Shown in pieces: positions 18,754 to 28,789 of a stretch of DNA of 64,000 nt. Below the pieces are notes generated by a model. It made no database searches. It saw only the letters and a program-made list of their open reading frames with translations, and was not told the DNA's origin. The stretch is from Schizochytrium sp. CCTCC M209059. Taxonomy: Eukaryota > Sar > Bigyra > Thraustochytrida > Thraustochytriidae. The stretch covers positions 228,699 to 292,698 of the forward strand of contig KN805397.1 in assembly GCA_000818945.1 (NCBI GenBank), given 5' to 3'. Within the stretch, counting starts at the first letter, position 1, and each line of letters opens with the position of its first letter. A program made the position numbers and the translations under genes.

Positions 18754-19635
18754 CGTCCCCAGAGCGTCACTCACCCTCACCTCACGCGCGTTGTGTATTT
18801 ATTTGTTGCGCAAGAAACATGAAACGGTCAATTCTTAAATTCGTTTCGCAACGTCCATAACCGTCATGTACGCTGGTCGCAACTGGACGCATCCATGACT
18901 GTGCGCCTTCGCCGCTGCCCTCGCGTCCATCCGCTCCATATTTGAAGCCGCGGAGGCGGCCAGGTTTTGCCTCGATCTCGGGAAAAAGAATGTGTCTTCG
19001 CCAGAGCCCCGGGCGGCAGTCCAGCCGCCGACCGAACGACCCGAAGCCTGCGCGTCGATTCCCCGAGGCCGGCCGGTCTCGCAAGGTGGCGCATTTTCTT
19101 TCGGGCGAGAGTAGGGGCGGCCTAGGCGCTACGTAGAGGAAAACAGGAGAGTCTGGCGCAGATCAAAGACCAAACATACGATCGCAAGAGCGACGCTGAC
19201 GGTGCGCCGGAAAGTCCCTGCGCCCGCGTCGCCGCCTCGCGGGTCGCCGAGCATAGTCGCAAGATCACGTGCCCCTCCTTGCGCTCGCGCACGTGCTGCA
19301 AGCGAGAGACGCGGTCTCATTGCCGGAGGCTAGCAACGAGATCGCCTTCGCCGTCGCAAACGAGCTCGCGGCGCGGACCCTTCTCGCGCCACGCCGTGTC
19401 TCGGGACGCGCGTACGCGGGCGGTAGGGCAGAGCAGAGCAGAGCAGAGCAGAGTCTTGACCGGCGATCGGAAGGCACGTTGCGTGTGCCCTTGAGCTAGC
19501 GCCGTCCCTCGGGATATATATATCCGCGTGCGTGTGCGAAAGAGCCTCACGTTCTCCGCGCGGAACCTTGCCACGTTGCGAGGCACGGAACACGGTTTCC
19601 GTGGGCGACCCAAGTAGACAAGAAATAAGGCAACC
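18754..19635. promoter_or_regulatory. Divergent promoter region between Nudix and Rab genes
   Basis: No coding sequence is supported. A (GCAGA)n pentanucleotide tract lies at about 19428-19453, and a palindromic TATA-like element at 19512-19525 is listed separately. Confidence 0.45.
19512..19525 (+). promoter_or_regulatory. Palindromic TATA-like element upstream of the Rab gene
   Basis: GGATATATATATCC is a perfect 14-bp palindrome about 110 bases before the Rab start codon. Position and sequence suit a TATA box. Being palindromic, it could also face the other way. Confidence 0.4.
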
Positions 19636-20402
19636 ATGCTTGCCGACAATGAGCGCCGCTTCAAGCTGGTCATTCTGGGGACCATGGGGGGTAAGTAGAA
19701 CAGGGCATGCACGCAAAGATGCAAAAGTTGACGAGCGTCCACGGTTATGTTTGCATCGGCACCGGTACCCCTTTCTGGTGACTTTCTTTGTTTTGGTCTT
19801 GAAGAAGAATTTGATGACTAACGCGGCGGGTTTATTCGTGCTAATAAACTTGTGTAGTGGGTAAAACGTGCCTAACGATGCGTTTCGTCAAGGGCATGTT
19901 TGATGACGATCAGCTGCCAACGATTGGGGCTGCGTACATGACGCAAAAGCTCGAGGCACAAGGCAAGCAATACATCTTTGAGATCTGGGACACGGCCGGC
20001 CAGGAGAGGTACGAGGCCATCACCCCGCTGTACTATCGTAGCGCAGAGGCTGCTGTGATTGTTTTTGACCTCACGTACGGAGAGTCTTTTGCCAAGGCCA
20101 AGGACTGGCTGAAGCGTCTCAGGAAAGAACGTCCAGATCCGGACATGCCCATTGCCCTTGTAGGCAACAAGAGCGACCGCGAGGGCCGCGAGGTGGACGA
20201 GGAGGAGGTTCAGGCGTTTGCTGAGGAGAATGGACTCAAGTACTTTGAGACTTCGGCCAAGACGGGCGATAATGTTGACGAGATGTTCTCCTGGGTCGCC
20301 ACTAGTCTGCCACCGCCGGCAGATTCTGCCGATGATGGTGCCGACGCGTTTCCCGTCACGAGTGAGAACCTTGAGGCCGAAAAGTCAAATTCGTGCTGCT
20401 AA
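19636..20402 (+). CDS. Rab-family small GTPase (Rab5/Rab22-like), two exons
   Basis: Exon 1 is 19636-19690 and exon 2 is 19858-20402, giving 199 residues. The junction rebuilds the P-loop: exon 1 ends ...LGTMG plus one base, and exon 2 supplies the rest of VGKTC. GTPase motifs follow: a Thr in PTIGAAY (switch I), WDTAGQERYEAITPLYYR (switch II, Rab-type), NKSD and ETSAK. The C-terminus is Cys-Cys, the usual double geranylgeranylation site. The switch II and DLTYGESFAKAKDWLKRL blocks suit the Rab5/21/22 group, which acts on early endosomes. The second P-loop residue is Thr rather than the usual Asp. A Rab-GAP-type TBC gene lies about 5 kb to the right. Confidence 0.93.
19691..19857 (+). other. 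Intron of the Rab gene
   Basis: This 167-base intron has donor GTAAGT and acceptor TTGTGTAG. A branch-like sequence GCTAATAA lies about 15 bases before the acceptor. Removing it restores an unbroken P-loop. It is one of only two introns I can see in the window. Confidence 0.9.
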
Positions 20403-22796
20403 TGCGACATGCTCCGTCGTCTGTGCCGCTCGCCGCTTGCAGGCTCGCTCGTTCTTACGAAGAACGAGGAAAGAAGATCATCTGCCGGACCGCCATGCCG
20501 GCCTCTCGCACGCGAGGTGCAGGCACATTAGTCCAGGCTCAGACCCAGCATAGATCCTGACGCAGGCGCAGGCGCAGTCACAGACGCAGTCGCAGATGCA
20601 CATGCAAATGCAAATGCATACGCAGATCGAGGCATTTCCTGGGCCCGAGTCGACGGGTCCAAGCTCGCCCCAGTGTAACTAACGAATGAGACAAGCAGAA
20701 GAAAGATTTACTACTACTACTTCTACTACTACTACTACTACTACCTAAATAAACAAAGAGAAACCAAGATGATGCACCGATCGAGAGGATTTCCTCACCC
20801 CAATGACAACTCTACTTGTTTCACAGGGAAGATCGCGCGTTCATCGTGGCGTACGCGTATCCTTCCACCAATGCAGACACGCCACAGCCATCATGACCAC
20901 AGCCAACAGCCAACAGCCAACAGCCAACAGCAGCGACTGTGAGCAGTGCTGTGCTGGCTGCAGCGCTGTCAGCAGCAGATTTGTTCTTTGCCTTGATGAT
21001 ATCTTACAGTTCATCATTCAGTCAGCCGACGCTCGTCATGATGCGCCCGGAGTGCAACAATCTGGCACCGCGGCATCCTCGTGACGTACACGTGCTGCAG
21101 CGCCCAAAATTCGATCCCGCCCAGCCTCGCGAAAATCCCTTGGGGTCGACAGGAACGGAGCAGCAACGATGCTCCACGCACATCCAGCCGCCGCAGCTGA
21201 GCACAGGCAGCGTCCATAAACCTCGGGACTCTTTTCTCTCTTTCCACTTTCTTTTCTCTTTTCGTTTTATTTTATCTTTCAAAAAAGAAAAAAGAAAATG
21301 CAATGGTGCTGGGTCCGGTATCTAGCATCGCGGCAGGATTTTCCGGGTCATGCCGCCCTCAAGCGGCCGTACGGGACCCGGGTGCTGAGCACTTCGAGCT
21401 TGCTCTTTTCCGGGCCCGGTCCGCGATCGCGCTGGGTTCGGTAGGATGCGCACGAGGCCAGGTCAGGCCATTACAGTCCCGTGCAGCACCTCGCTGACGC
21501 CGCGACACCTTGCCACCACCTCCCGCTGCCTCGCTGCCTGGCTGCCTTGCTCCCTTGCTCCCTCGCTGCCGCGCCCGCCCAGAGAGGTGGGCGGGGGGAG
21601 GCGGCGGAGGCGCGCTGCAGAGGCAGGCTTTGGCGCCCGCGGTTCGTCGACGCGCGCGCGGTCGCGCTCGGCCTCGGCGGTTCGCGGCGAGCGAAGCCTG
21701 AGCAAACGAAAAAAATGATAAGACAGAAAGACGGAAAGAAAGCAGGAAAAAAAAAAGGCAAAGCGAGCGAAAGGAAAAAGAAAGAAAGAAAGAAAGAAAA
21801 AAAGAAAAAAAGAAAAAAAGAAAAAAAGAAAAAAAGAAAGAAAAGAAAATACGGATTCGAAGGGCCAAGAAAACAAGGGGAAACTAGAAGGAAACAAGCA
21901 GCGGCGTTTTCTCTGCTTGGATCTAATTTCCTCTTCTTTGTCGGGCGGTTCCTGGTCCTTTCTTTCTTTCTCCCCTTTCTTGGCTGCGTCTCCAGAACGA
22001 AAGAAAGAAGGAAAGAAAGAAAGAAAGAAAGAAAGAAAGCGAACAGCGGAATCCGCGCGGCGCAAGTGCGGCAAAGTGCGGGCGGGAAGTGGGAAATAGC
22101 ACGAGGCGAAGAAGTGAAACAAAGTGAAATGGAGTGAAATGCGAGTTGACGGGGCAAGAAGAAGGGCGGGCCCGGGAGGAAGGGAGATGCATAAAAAGTA
22201 GTAAGAGAGGCCATGCACGGGAAACAAGCAGGGCGCCTGTAATGCCGCCGCGCAGCACTGCGCAGCCTGCGAGGTAGGATTACTAAGGCCAGGGCAGCAG
22301 TGCAGTATGCAATGCAACGCAACGCAATGCAATGCAACGCGGCCGGAAAAAGGAAAGGAAAGGAAGGAAGGAAGGAAGGCAGGAAGGGAGGAAGGACTCG
22401 CGAAACCAAGAAACAAATGACAATCAAACGAAGGCAGGAAGCAAGCAAGCGACGCAAAGCGAGCGGGCGGGCGAGCCGGCAAATCCGGAAAGAAGCAAAC
22501 CCGAAAGGCAATCAATCAATCCCGCTTCGCGCAGCGAGCAGGGGTTCGGACGAGGTGGGTGCAGCAGAGGCAGGATTGGGCAGAGCAGCACCGCGCAGCA
22601 CTGTGCAGGACTGGACTGGACCGGGACCCGGGAGGCTGACGCGGCGATTGACTGACGTACTCACGAACCGAACGAACCGAACGAGCAAAGCAGTGCAGTG
22701 CAGTGCAAAGCAAAGCAAAAGCGAAAGCAAAAGCAAAGCAAAGCAGGAAAAGGCAGCGAGGCGCAGGGTCCGTGAAGGAAAAAGAGAAGAAAGAAG
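20403..22796. other. Long intergenic region, repeat- and purine-rich
   Basis: About 2.4 kb contain no supported gene. It holds CGCAGx-type repeats near 20555-20630, a (CTA/ACT)n tract at about 20710-20745, a CCAACAG repeat at about 20900-20930, a pure-purine tract at 21769-21849, GAAA repeats at about 22006-22040, an AATGC/AACGC pentamer tract at about 22306-22340, and a GCAAA-type tract at about 22686-22748 just before the malate synthase start. The long ORFs over it are Lys/Arg- or Phe/Ser-rich repeat translations. Confidence 0.55.
21769..21849. repeat. 81-base pure-purine GAAA/GAAAAA tract
   Basis: There is no pyrimidine on the + strand between 21769 and 21849; the units are GAAA and GAAAAA. 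Near-purine sequence extends on both sides, and a second GAAA tract lies at about 22006-22040. Confidence 0.9.
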
Positions 22797-24995
22797 ATGT
22801 CCAACTACGTGCGCATCGGAGGCCTGAACGTGCACCGCGCGCTGCGCAAGGTGATCGAGGAGGACATCGCGCCAGGCACGGGCATCACCGCGAACAAGGC
22901 GTTCGAGGCCATCGAGACCCTCCTCAAGGAGTTCGCCCCGCAAAACGAGGCCCTCCTCCGCAAACGCGACGCCATCCAGGCCCAGATCGACACCTTTTGC
23001 CTCGCCAACAAGGACAAGTGGGACCCCAGCGAGTACGCCGCCTTCCTCGCCTCCATCGGCTACCTCGTGCCTGAGGGCCCCGAGTTCAAGGTCGACACCG
23101 ATCGCGTCGACGCTGAGATCTCCGTCACCCCGGGCCCCCAGCTCGTCGTCCCCGTCGACAATGCCCGCTACGCCCTCAACGCCGCCAACGCGCGCTGGGG
23201 ATCTCTCCTCGACGCCTTTTACGGCACTGATGCCGGCCCTCCCGAGACCGACGGCGCCGAAAAGGGCAAGGGCTACAACCCTGCCCGCGGTGCCAAGGTC
23301 TTTGAGCTGACCCACGCCTTCCTCGACGAGCACTTCCCCCTCGCCTCGGGCGCCAAGTACGGTGATGTCAAGGAGTTCCGCCTCAACGGGTCGGCCCTCG
23401 AAGTCGCCCTCAAGTCCAACAAGACTGCCGCCCTTTCGAGCCCGGAAAAGTTCGTCGGCTACAACAAGGGCGGCGCCGGCCTCACCTCGGTCGTCCTCCG
23501 CAACAACAACCTTCACGTCATCATTGAGATCGACGCGAACTCGGAGATCGGCAAGGGCCACGCCGCTGGCGTCAGCAACGTCATCCTCGAGTCTGCCCTC
23601 ACCGCCATCTGCGACATGGAGGACTCTGTCGCCGCCGTCGACGCCGAGGACAAGGCCCACGTCTACGCGAACTGGTGCGGCCTCATGCGCGGCGACCTCC
23701 AGGAGAAGTTCTCCAAGGGCGGCAAGCCTATGGTCCGCAAGATGAACCCGGACAAAACCTTTACCGCGCCGGACGGCTCCAAGCTTGTCCTCCCCGGCCG
23801 CACCGTGCTTCTCGTACGCAACGTCGGCCTCCACCTCACCAACGACTTTGTCACCTTTGCCGAGACCAACCAGCCCGTGCCTGAGAACATTGTCGACTGC
23901 TTTGTCGCAGTGCTCGCTGGCATGCACGATCTCAAGAAGCCCGACTCGGCCGCCAAGAACTCGCGCGCTGGCAGCATCAACATCGTGCGCCCCAAGCTCC
24001 ACGGACCCGAGGAGGTCGCCATGGTTAACCGCATGTTCGACCGCGTCGAGCAGCTGCTCGGCCTCGCCCCCAACACCGTCAAGATTGGTGTCATGGACGA
24101 GGAGCGCCGCACCAGCGCCAACCTGAAGGAGTGCATCCGCGAGGTCAAGTCCCGCTGCATCTTCATCAACACGGGCTTCCTTGACCGCACCGGTGACGAG
24201 ATCCACACCTCGTTCCGCCTCGGACCCATGCTCCCCAAGGGCGACATCAAGGCCGCGGCATGGCGTCTCTCGTACGAGGACCGCAACGTCGACATCGGCA
24301 TCGCCACCGGCCTCGTTGGTCGTGCCCAGATCGGCAAGGGTATGTGGGCCAAGCCTGACATGATGAAGGAGATGCTCGAGAAGAAGATCACCGAGCCCAA
24401 GCAGGGCGCCACCACGGCATGGGTTCCCAGCCCCACCGCCGGCACCCTGCACGCTATTCACTACCACAAGGTTGACGTCCTCGCTGTGCAAAAGGAGATC
24501 GAGGCCGGCGGACCCCGCGGCACCATGTCTGACCTTCTCACCCCGCCTCTCGTCCCGGCGGGCAAGTCTCTCTCCAAGGAGGTCATTACCCACGAGATGA
24601 AGGATATGGTCCAGGTCATCCTCGGCTACGTGTCCCGCTGGATCTTCCTCGGTGTTGGCTGCAGCAAGGTCCCGGATATCAACGATGTTGGTCTCATGGA
24701 GGATCGCGCTACCCTGCGTATCTCGAGCCAGCTGCTTGGCAACTGGCTTCACTTTGGCCTCATCACCGAGGAGGAGCTCATCTCCACCGCCAAGGAGATG
24801 GCCAAGATTGTCGACCGCCAGAACCAGGGCCAGGCCGGCTACGTGTCCATGGCTCCGGACTTTTCCGACAACGGCTTCCGCTGTGCCATTGAGATGATCC
24901 TCAACGCCCGTGACTGCCCCAACGGTCTCACCGAGGGCACGCTTGCCAAGTTCCGCCGCGCCGAGAAGGCTCGCCTCTCGGGCAGCAAGCTCTGA
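22797..24995 (+). CDS. Malate synthase G, peroxisomal (PTS1 SKL)
   Basis: This is 732 residues from the ATG at 22797, against about 720 for bacterial GlcB. It condenses glyoxylate with acetyl-CoA to malate in the glyoxylate cycle. The isoform-G signature blocks are present: CDMEDSVAAVDAEDK near residue 262, GRTVLLVRNVGLH near 335, KIGVMDEERRTSANLKECI near 430, PSPTAGTLHAIHYH near 545, and DVGLMEDRATLRISSQ near 632, where Asp636 corresponds to the catalytic base. The final residues are SGSKL, a canonical type 1 peroxisomal targeting signal that bacterial homologues lack. Codon use is strongly GC3-biased, suggesting high expression. The gene probably supports growth on acetate or fatty acids. 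Confidence 0.97.
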   Translation: MSNYVRIGGLNVHRALRKVIEEDIAPGTGITANKAFEAIETLLKEFAPQNEALLRKRDAIQAQIDTFCLANKDKWDPSEYAAFLASIGYLVPEGPEFKVDTDRVDAEISVTPGPQLVVPVDNARYALNAANARWGSLLDAFYGTDAGPPETDGAEKGKGYNPARGAKVFELTHAFLDEHFPLASGAKYGDVKEFRLNGSALEVALKSNKTAALSSPEKFVGYNKGGAGLTSVVLRNNNLHVIIEIDANSEIGKGHAAGVSNVILESALTAICDMEDSVAAVDAEDKAHVYANWCGLMRGDLQEKFSKGGKPMVRKMNPDKTFTAPDGSKLVLPGRTVLLVRNVGLHLTNDFVTFAETNQPVPENIVDCFVAVLAGMHDLKKPDSAAKNSRAGSINIVRPKLHGPEEVAMVNRMFDRVEQLLGLAPNTVKIGVMDEERRTSANLKECIREVKSRCIFINTGFLDRTGDEIHTSFRLGPMLPKGDIKAAAWRLSYEDRNVDIGIATGLVGRAQIGKGMWAKPDMMKEMLEKKITEPKQGATTAWVPSPTAGTLHAIHYHKVDVLAVQKEIEAGGPRGTMSDLLTPPLVPAGKSLSKEVITHEMKDMVQVILGYVSRWIFLGVGCSKVPDINDVGLMEDRATLRISSQLLGNWLHFGLITEEELISTAKEMAKIVDRQNQGQAGYVSMAPDFSDNGFRCAIEMILNARDCPNGLTEGTLAKFRRAEKARLSGSKL

Positions 24996-25466
24996 CTATC
25001 TTGAGGGGTACACAGATCATCTCTCCACAGCCGTCTTCTTTCCTTTTGAAAAGGCCGCGACCACACTCGTACAGTACTTTTCTTCGTATCAAGCTGCAGT
25101 CGCTGAGACCGACCGACCCTCGAAACCTGCTGTAAACGCTGAGGTCAACTCGCGACTCATTGACGAAGGTCATCGCTGCTCAAGACTCTTTTTCACTAAA
25201 TATATTTCATTACAAATTACCTACGAGTAGGCCTATACAGACGTGAGTTTGCGTTGATTTGGTGCAGGAGGGTGGGGGGGATATCCACATTAGTTTGCCT
25301 GTATTTCACATCAGTCAACAGCAAGTCTGCCTCTACGAAATTCTTTCCCCAAGAGGACCGCCGGCACCAGGAGATGATTCTCTTGTCCCTCGATCATCCT
25401 AGGCGTACCACTTTTTCTCCATCCCAAGAACTAAAGAACAACATAACACAATGAGAGCCCTCTTCC
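24996..25466. other. Convergent 3' region
   Basis: This AT-richer spacer lies between malate synthase (+) and the TBC gene (-). No gene or structured element is supported. Confidence 0.45.
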
Positions 25467-26290
25467 CTACGAATTGACCGAAGGCAATGCCTGCAGCTCC
25501 GTCGTCCGAAAGTCGTGAGCCATGTACTGAGCCTGGACAATGATTCGGTCCATATCGAGCGCTGGAAGATTCTGCAGAAAAACAACGATTTCTCCGTGCT
25601 CGAGCTCGACAAGATCCGCCTGGCAGTTTTCCAAAATGGCCAAACAGACAAAAGTGTGCAGTTCAAAGCCATGACCGTCAGGAGCTGCAAAATACGAGTC
25701 CCAGAGTCTCAGACAACACTCGAACGGAAGCTCGCGGCACAAGAGCCACGGCAACCATGACGAGGCCCAGCGCACTGCTTCAATGTCCTCTTCTTCGAAA
25801 TGGGTAAAGAGCTCTGGCAGTCGTGATCGAAAGAGCATGAGAAAACGCCCAATTGTGGTCCGGCCATTGTCTGCGCCAAAATGAGCATCGAGGGCGCGTA
25901 AAAGGTGCTGGAAGCACGTCTTGGCGTCGCTCCACGTTGGCATCAGCTTGGCAAACGGGGCCGCGGCATGCACAAGAGCCGCGTGGTGCACGTGCCACGT
26001 CGACGAGTTCGACCTCTCAATGTAGTCAAAGATCAAATCGTAAATCCATGTCTGTGCTTTGACGGCGCGAAAGTAATTTGTTCGTCGTGCACAACGTGAC
26101 ATTTCAGACTTGAGAACTCGAATCAGCTCGACGCTCGTGAGCCCGTCCTGCTGGCCACCTTCAACGGCGGAGCCAAGACCCTCCTCGAGCGCAACCTCGT
26201 CGCGCAGGTCATCCACGGAGGGTACCGCGGCCGCTTCTGCAGCAGCAGTTGCAGCAGCGGAATCGATTCTCGGCGCAGACTCATTTAATC

Positions 26291-26373
<83 letters not shown>

Positions 26374-26618
26374 TGTTGTTTTTGTTGCTGGTGCTGGTGC
26401 TGCTGGTGCTGGTGCTGCTGGACTTGCTGGCCTTGCTCGTCTTCTGACGCAATGGTCCCGGGCGCAGACGGCGCCAGAAGTGCGGGCAACAAGACCTTCC
26501 ACACCTCGGCGCGCTCGTCGTCGGGAATACCGTAGAAAGCAATGTCGCGCAGCCTGTCCAGGTCCACGGTCATTTCCGGCCCGATCAGCTCCTGGAACTC
26601 CGCGCTTTCGGCCGCCAT
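25467..26618 (-). CDS. TBC-domain protein with poly-Gln insert, possible pseudo-GAP
   Basis: This is 383 residues from the ATG at 26618; the frame opens from a GTG at 26660. An N-terminal GIPDDERAEVWKVLL matches the first TBC block. A Gln/His-rich insert of about 50 residues follows (CTG repeats on the + strand, about 26290-26430). The second half carries later TBC blocks, RWASSWLPWLLCRELPFECCLRLWDSYF and IVVFLQNLP. TBC proteins normally stimulate GTP hydrolysis by Rabs through an Arg finger (IxxDxxR) and a Gln finger (YxQ). I find only ELIRVLKSEMSR near the first site and no YxQ at the second, so catalysis is doubtful. It is divergent from the NIFK-like gene. Confidence 0.8.
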
Positions 26619-26988
26619 CCTCCCGCGCGTACAAAGGTCGCGCCCTCCCCCCACACGCACACACCGTGCACCACCGGGCCCCTCGCGTTCGAGGGATTAT
26701 AATACTTCTCTGCGCAAGCAAGACGCTTCACCTTGCCCAAGACTTGCTTGCACGCATGCTTGTGACCCTTGCAAGGGTCAGACCCTTACAAGGGTCAGAC
26801 ATGCGATTGGCTGGGTGGCGCAGAACCGAGACCACGTGCACGCTTCGCGCGAGTCCGTGAGCGGCCAGAACGCTAGCGCGGAGGCAGCTGGCTTGCGTCG
26901 CGAGGGAGAAAGAAGCTCGGGCCGCGGACAAGCCGCGTGAAGTACTACAAACGTTAAACGTCGAGAGTCGTCTCGCAGAGCAAGCAAG
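26619..26988. promoter_or_regulatory. Divergent promoter region, TBC and NIFK-like genes
   Basis: The 370 bases between two start codons hold a TATA-like TTATAATA at 26697-26704 (suiting the minus-strand gene) and a pair of GACCCTT palindromes at 26764-26796, listed separately. Confidence 0.5.
26764..26796. promoter_or_regulatory. Tandem GACCCTT/AAGGGTC palindromes
   Basis: GACCCTTGCAAGGGTC (26764-26779) is a perfect 16-bp palindrome. One base later GACCCTTACAAGGGTC (26781-26796) repeats it with one change at the centre. This suits a dimeric transcription factor site about 200 bases upstream of the NIFK-like start and 150 upstream of the TBC start. Confidence 0.5.
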
Positions 26989-27990
26989 ATGGCTGGCCAG
27001 AAGCGCAAGACCCCCGCCAAGAAGGCACCGGTGGCCGAGGCGAAGAGCGCCAAAAAGGCAGGCTCCAAGGCGGCCGCAAGTAAAAAGAATCTCGTCGAAG
27101 AGACCGCCGCAGAGGATGATGAAAAGGTCAAGGCAAAACGTGCAGCGACCAACGCCGAGCGCCGTGGACGCATGCGCAAAGCTATGCAGGCCCTGGGACG
27201 CCTTGGCGAGGACGATGACAGCGCCGACGAGAGCGGCGACGCCGCTGGCGATCGCGCCGTCGACGACGACGACCGCTTTGTTCCTCTTACAGAGGCTGAC
27301 CAGGTCGACGCCGCCCCCAGTGCTGAGGACGACGAGGACGACGAGGACGAAGACGTGAGCGACGAGGACGAGGACGAGAACGTTGAGGACGAAACCAAGG
27401 ATGCAGACAAGACCGAAGAGGAGCAACCCAAGAAGAAGCAAAAGAAGGTAGCCTCCAAGGACGGCAACAAATTCTCGACCACCAACGCGCGTGGTAAAGA
27501 TGGCGCCAAGGCAGACTCGCGAACGGGCAAGCTTCGCAGCAAAGAGGGCGTCATTTACCTGGGTCACATCCCGCATGGCTTTTACGAAGATCAAATGAAG
27601 GGTTTCTTTTCCCAGTTTGGCGAAGTCGTCCAGCTGCGACTCTCGCGCAGCAAAAAGTCGGGTCTCTCGCGCGGTTATGCCTTTATTCAGTTCAGGAGCA
27701 ACGAAGTGGCCAAAATTGTCCAGCAGGCCATGCACAATTATCTCCTGTGCGACAAGCTGCTCGTCTGCGAACTTGTCAAGCCAGAGAACGTCCACGAGCG
27801 CATGTTTGCAAACGCCCACCGCCGTTTTCGCAAAGTCAACTGGGCAAAGGTTGACGGCAGGCGCATGAACAAGGATCGCACTGAAGATGAAGCGGAGAAT
27901 CGCATCCGCAAGCTCAAGAGCCGGCACGCCAAGCAGCAAAGTAATCTCAAGGCAAAGGGTATCGATTACGAGCTGCCCGGCTACGCCTGA
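26989..27990 (+). CDS. NIFK/Nop15-like nucleolar RRM protein
   Basis: This is 333 residues from the ATG at 26989. The first 180 residues are Lys- and Asp/Glu-rich, with nuclear/nucleolar-type basic and acidic stretches. A single RRM covers residues about 184-262, with RNP2 as IYLGHI and RNP1 as RGYAFIQF. The phrase GVIYLGHIPHGFYEDQMKGF and the following LRLSRSKKSG, VAKIVQQAMHNYLL and VKPENVHERMF blocks are characteristic of human NIFK (MKI67 FHA-interacting) and yeast Nop15, which act in 60S pre-rRNA processing in the nucleolus. The FHA-binding part of NIFK is not evident. The C-terminus is basic and ends in a short conserved-looking tail. Confidence 0.9.
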   Translation: MAGQKRKTPAKKAPVAEAKSAKKAGSKAAASKKNLVEETAAEDDEKVKAKRAATNAERRGRMRKAMQALGRLGEDDDSADESGDAAGDRAVDDDDRFVPLTEADQVDAAPSAEDDEDDEDEDVSDEDEDENVEDETKDADKTEEEQPKKKQKKVASKDGNKFSTTNARGKDGAKADSRTGKLRSKEGVIYLGHIPHGFYEDQMKGFFSQFGEVVQLRLSRSKKSGLSRGYAFIQFRSNEVAKIVQQAMHNYLLCDKLLVCELVKPENVHERMFANAHRRFRKVNWAKVDGRRMNKDRTEDEAENRIRKLKSRHAKQQSNLKAKGIDYELPGYA

Positions 27991-28789
27991 TTCGAAGCCG
28001 CTCATCTCTCGCCTTTACTCTTCGTAGCATACCTCTTACGTAATAATGTTCGATTTCAAAGCTCTACCGTCCTCAGGCTAGAAAGAAGCCTCTACGTTCT
28101 TTTTTCTTTCTTGTTCTTTGTCCTTCTCTCTGAAACTGAACGAGGAGGTCAGAGGGTACTTGAATATGAGTAGAACAGAGGGAAGGAGGAAAGAATTGCC
28201 ACGGGGCCCTCTTCAAAAAGCACGCTATCGCCACGTCACGCCGAAAAGGCTTTTCACAGACGGACGCTTGCGTCCTTCCAAAGCCCCTAAAAAAAAACAA
28301 AATGAATTCCACGCAAACGAGGTCAACGTGCTCTTCATCTGCTCTTTCTTTCTTTCTTTCTTTCTCCCCTTTTCCTTTTCCTTTTCCTTTTCTCCCAAAT
28401 GTTTGATTCCTTGCAAATACCTGGCCACGTCTGTGTTAAAGTCGATGTGCATGTTAAACGCCAAAATAATTTTGACTAGTGGTATCTATGATGATGCACA
28501 CCACACACTTACTTCAACGAATTGAAGAAGTCAACCAATTTCAACTCGCCAGCCCGCCAGCCAGATAACCCCCCTACCCCCCGTCATTCTTTGTAGACGG
28601 ACTGCGAGCAAGTAGCGCAAGGCTATCAGCCATTCCGCCCGGGCCCAGATAGGATAGGATAGGATAGGATACCTCGTAGTGGCCCCGCAGTGCGATGCGA
28701 TCCGTTCATTCTCGTCAGAGAGACAAGTTTGTCAACCAGAAAAGCAGAAAAACCCAAATCTCTGCAGCGTCGCGAAGCGTCGCGGGGAA
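27991..28789. other. 3' region of NIFK-like gene and promoter of the IQ-motif gene
   Basis: No gene is supported. It contains a CTTT/CCTTTT pyrimidine tract at about 28340-28395 and an (AGGAT)n pentanucleotide tract at about 28648-28671. Confidence 0.45.

Noticed and set aside
21359..22515. Phe/Ser/Leu-rich minus-strand ORFs of about 350 codons
   Set aside because: They are produced by GAAA tracts read on the opposite strand (TTTC giving Phe and Ser-Phe-Leu repeats). No transmembrane-protein family pattern is present.
22512..24752. A 746-codon minus-strand ORF antisense to malate synthase
   Set aside because: It mirrors the GC3-biased plus-strand gene, whose domains and catalytic residues are unambiguous. 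The minus-strand protein has no recognisable fold and is Asp/Val/Gly/Leu-rich, as expected from reversed codon bias.
26280..26430. Poly-Cys, poly-Ala and poly-Ser ORFs over the CTG tract
   Set aside because: They are other frames of the poly-Gln insert in the TBC gene.
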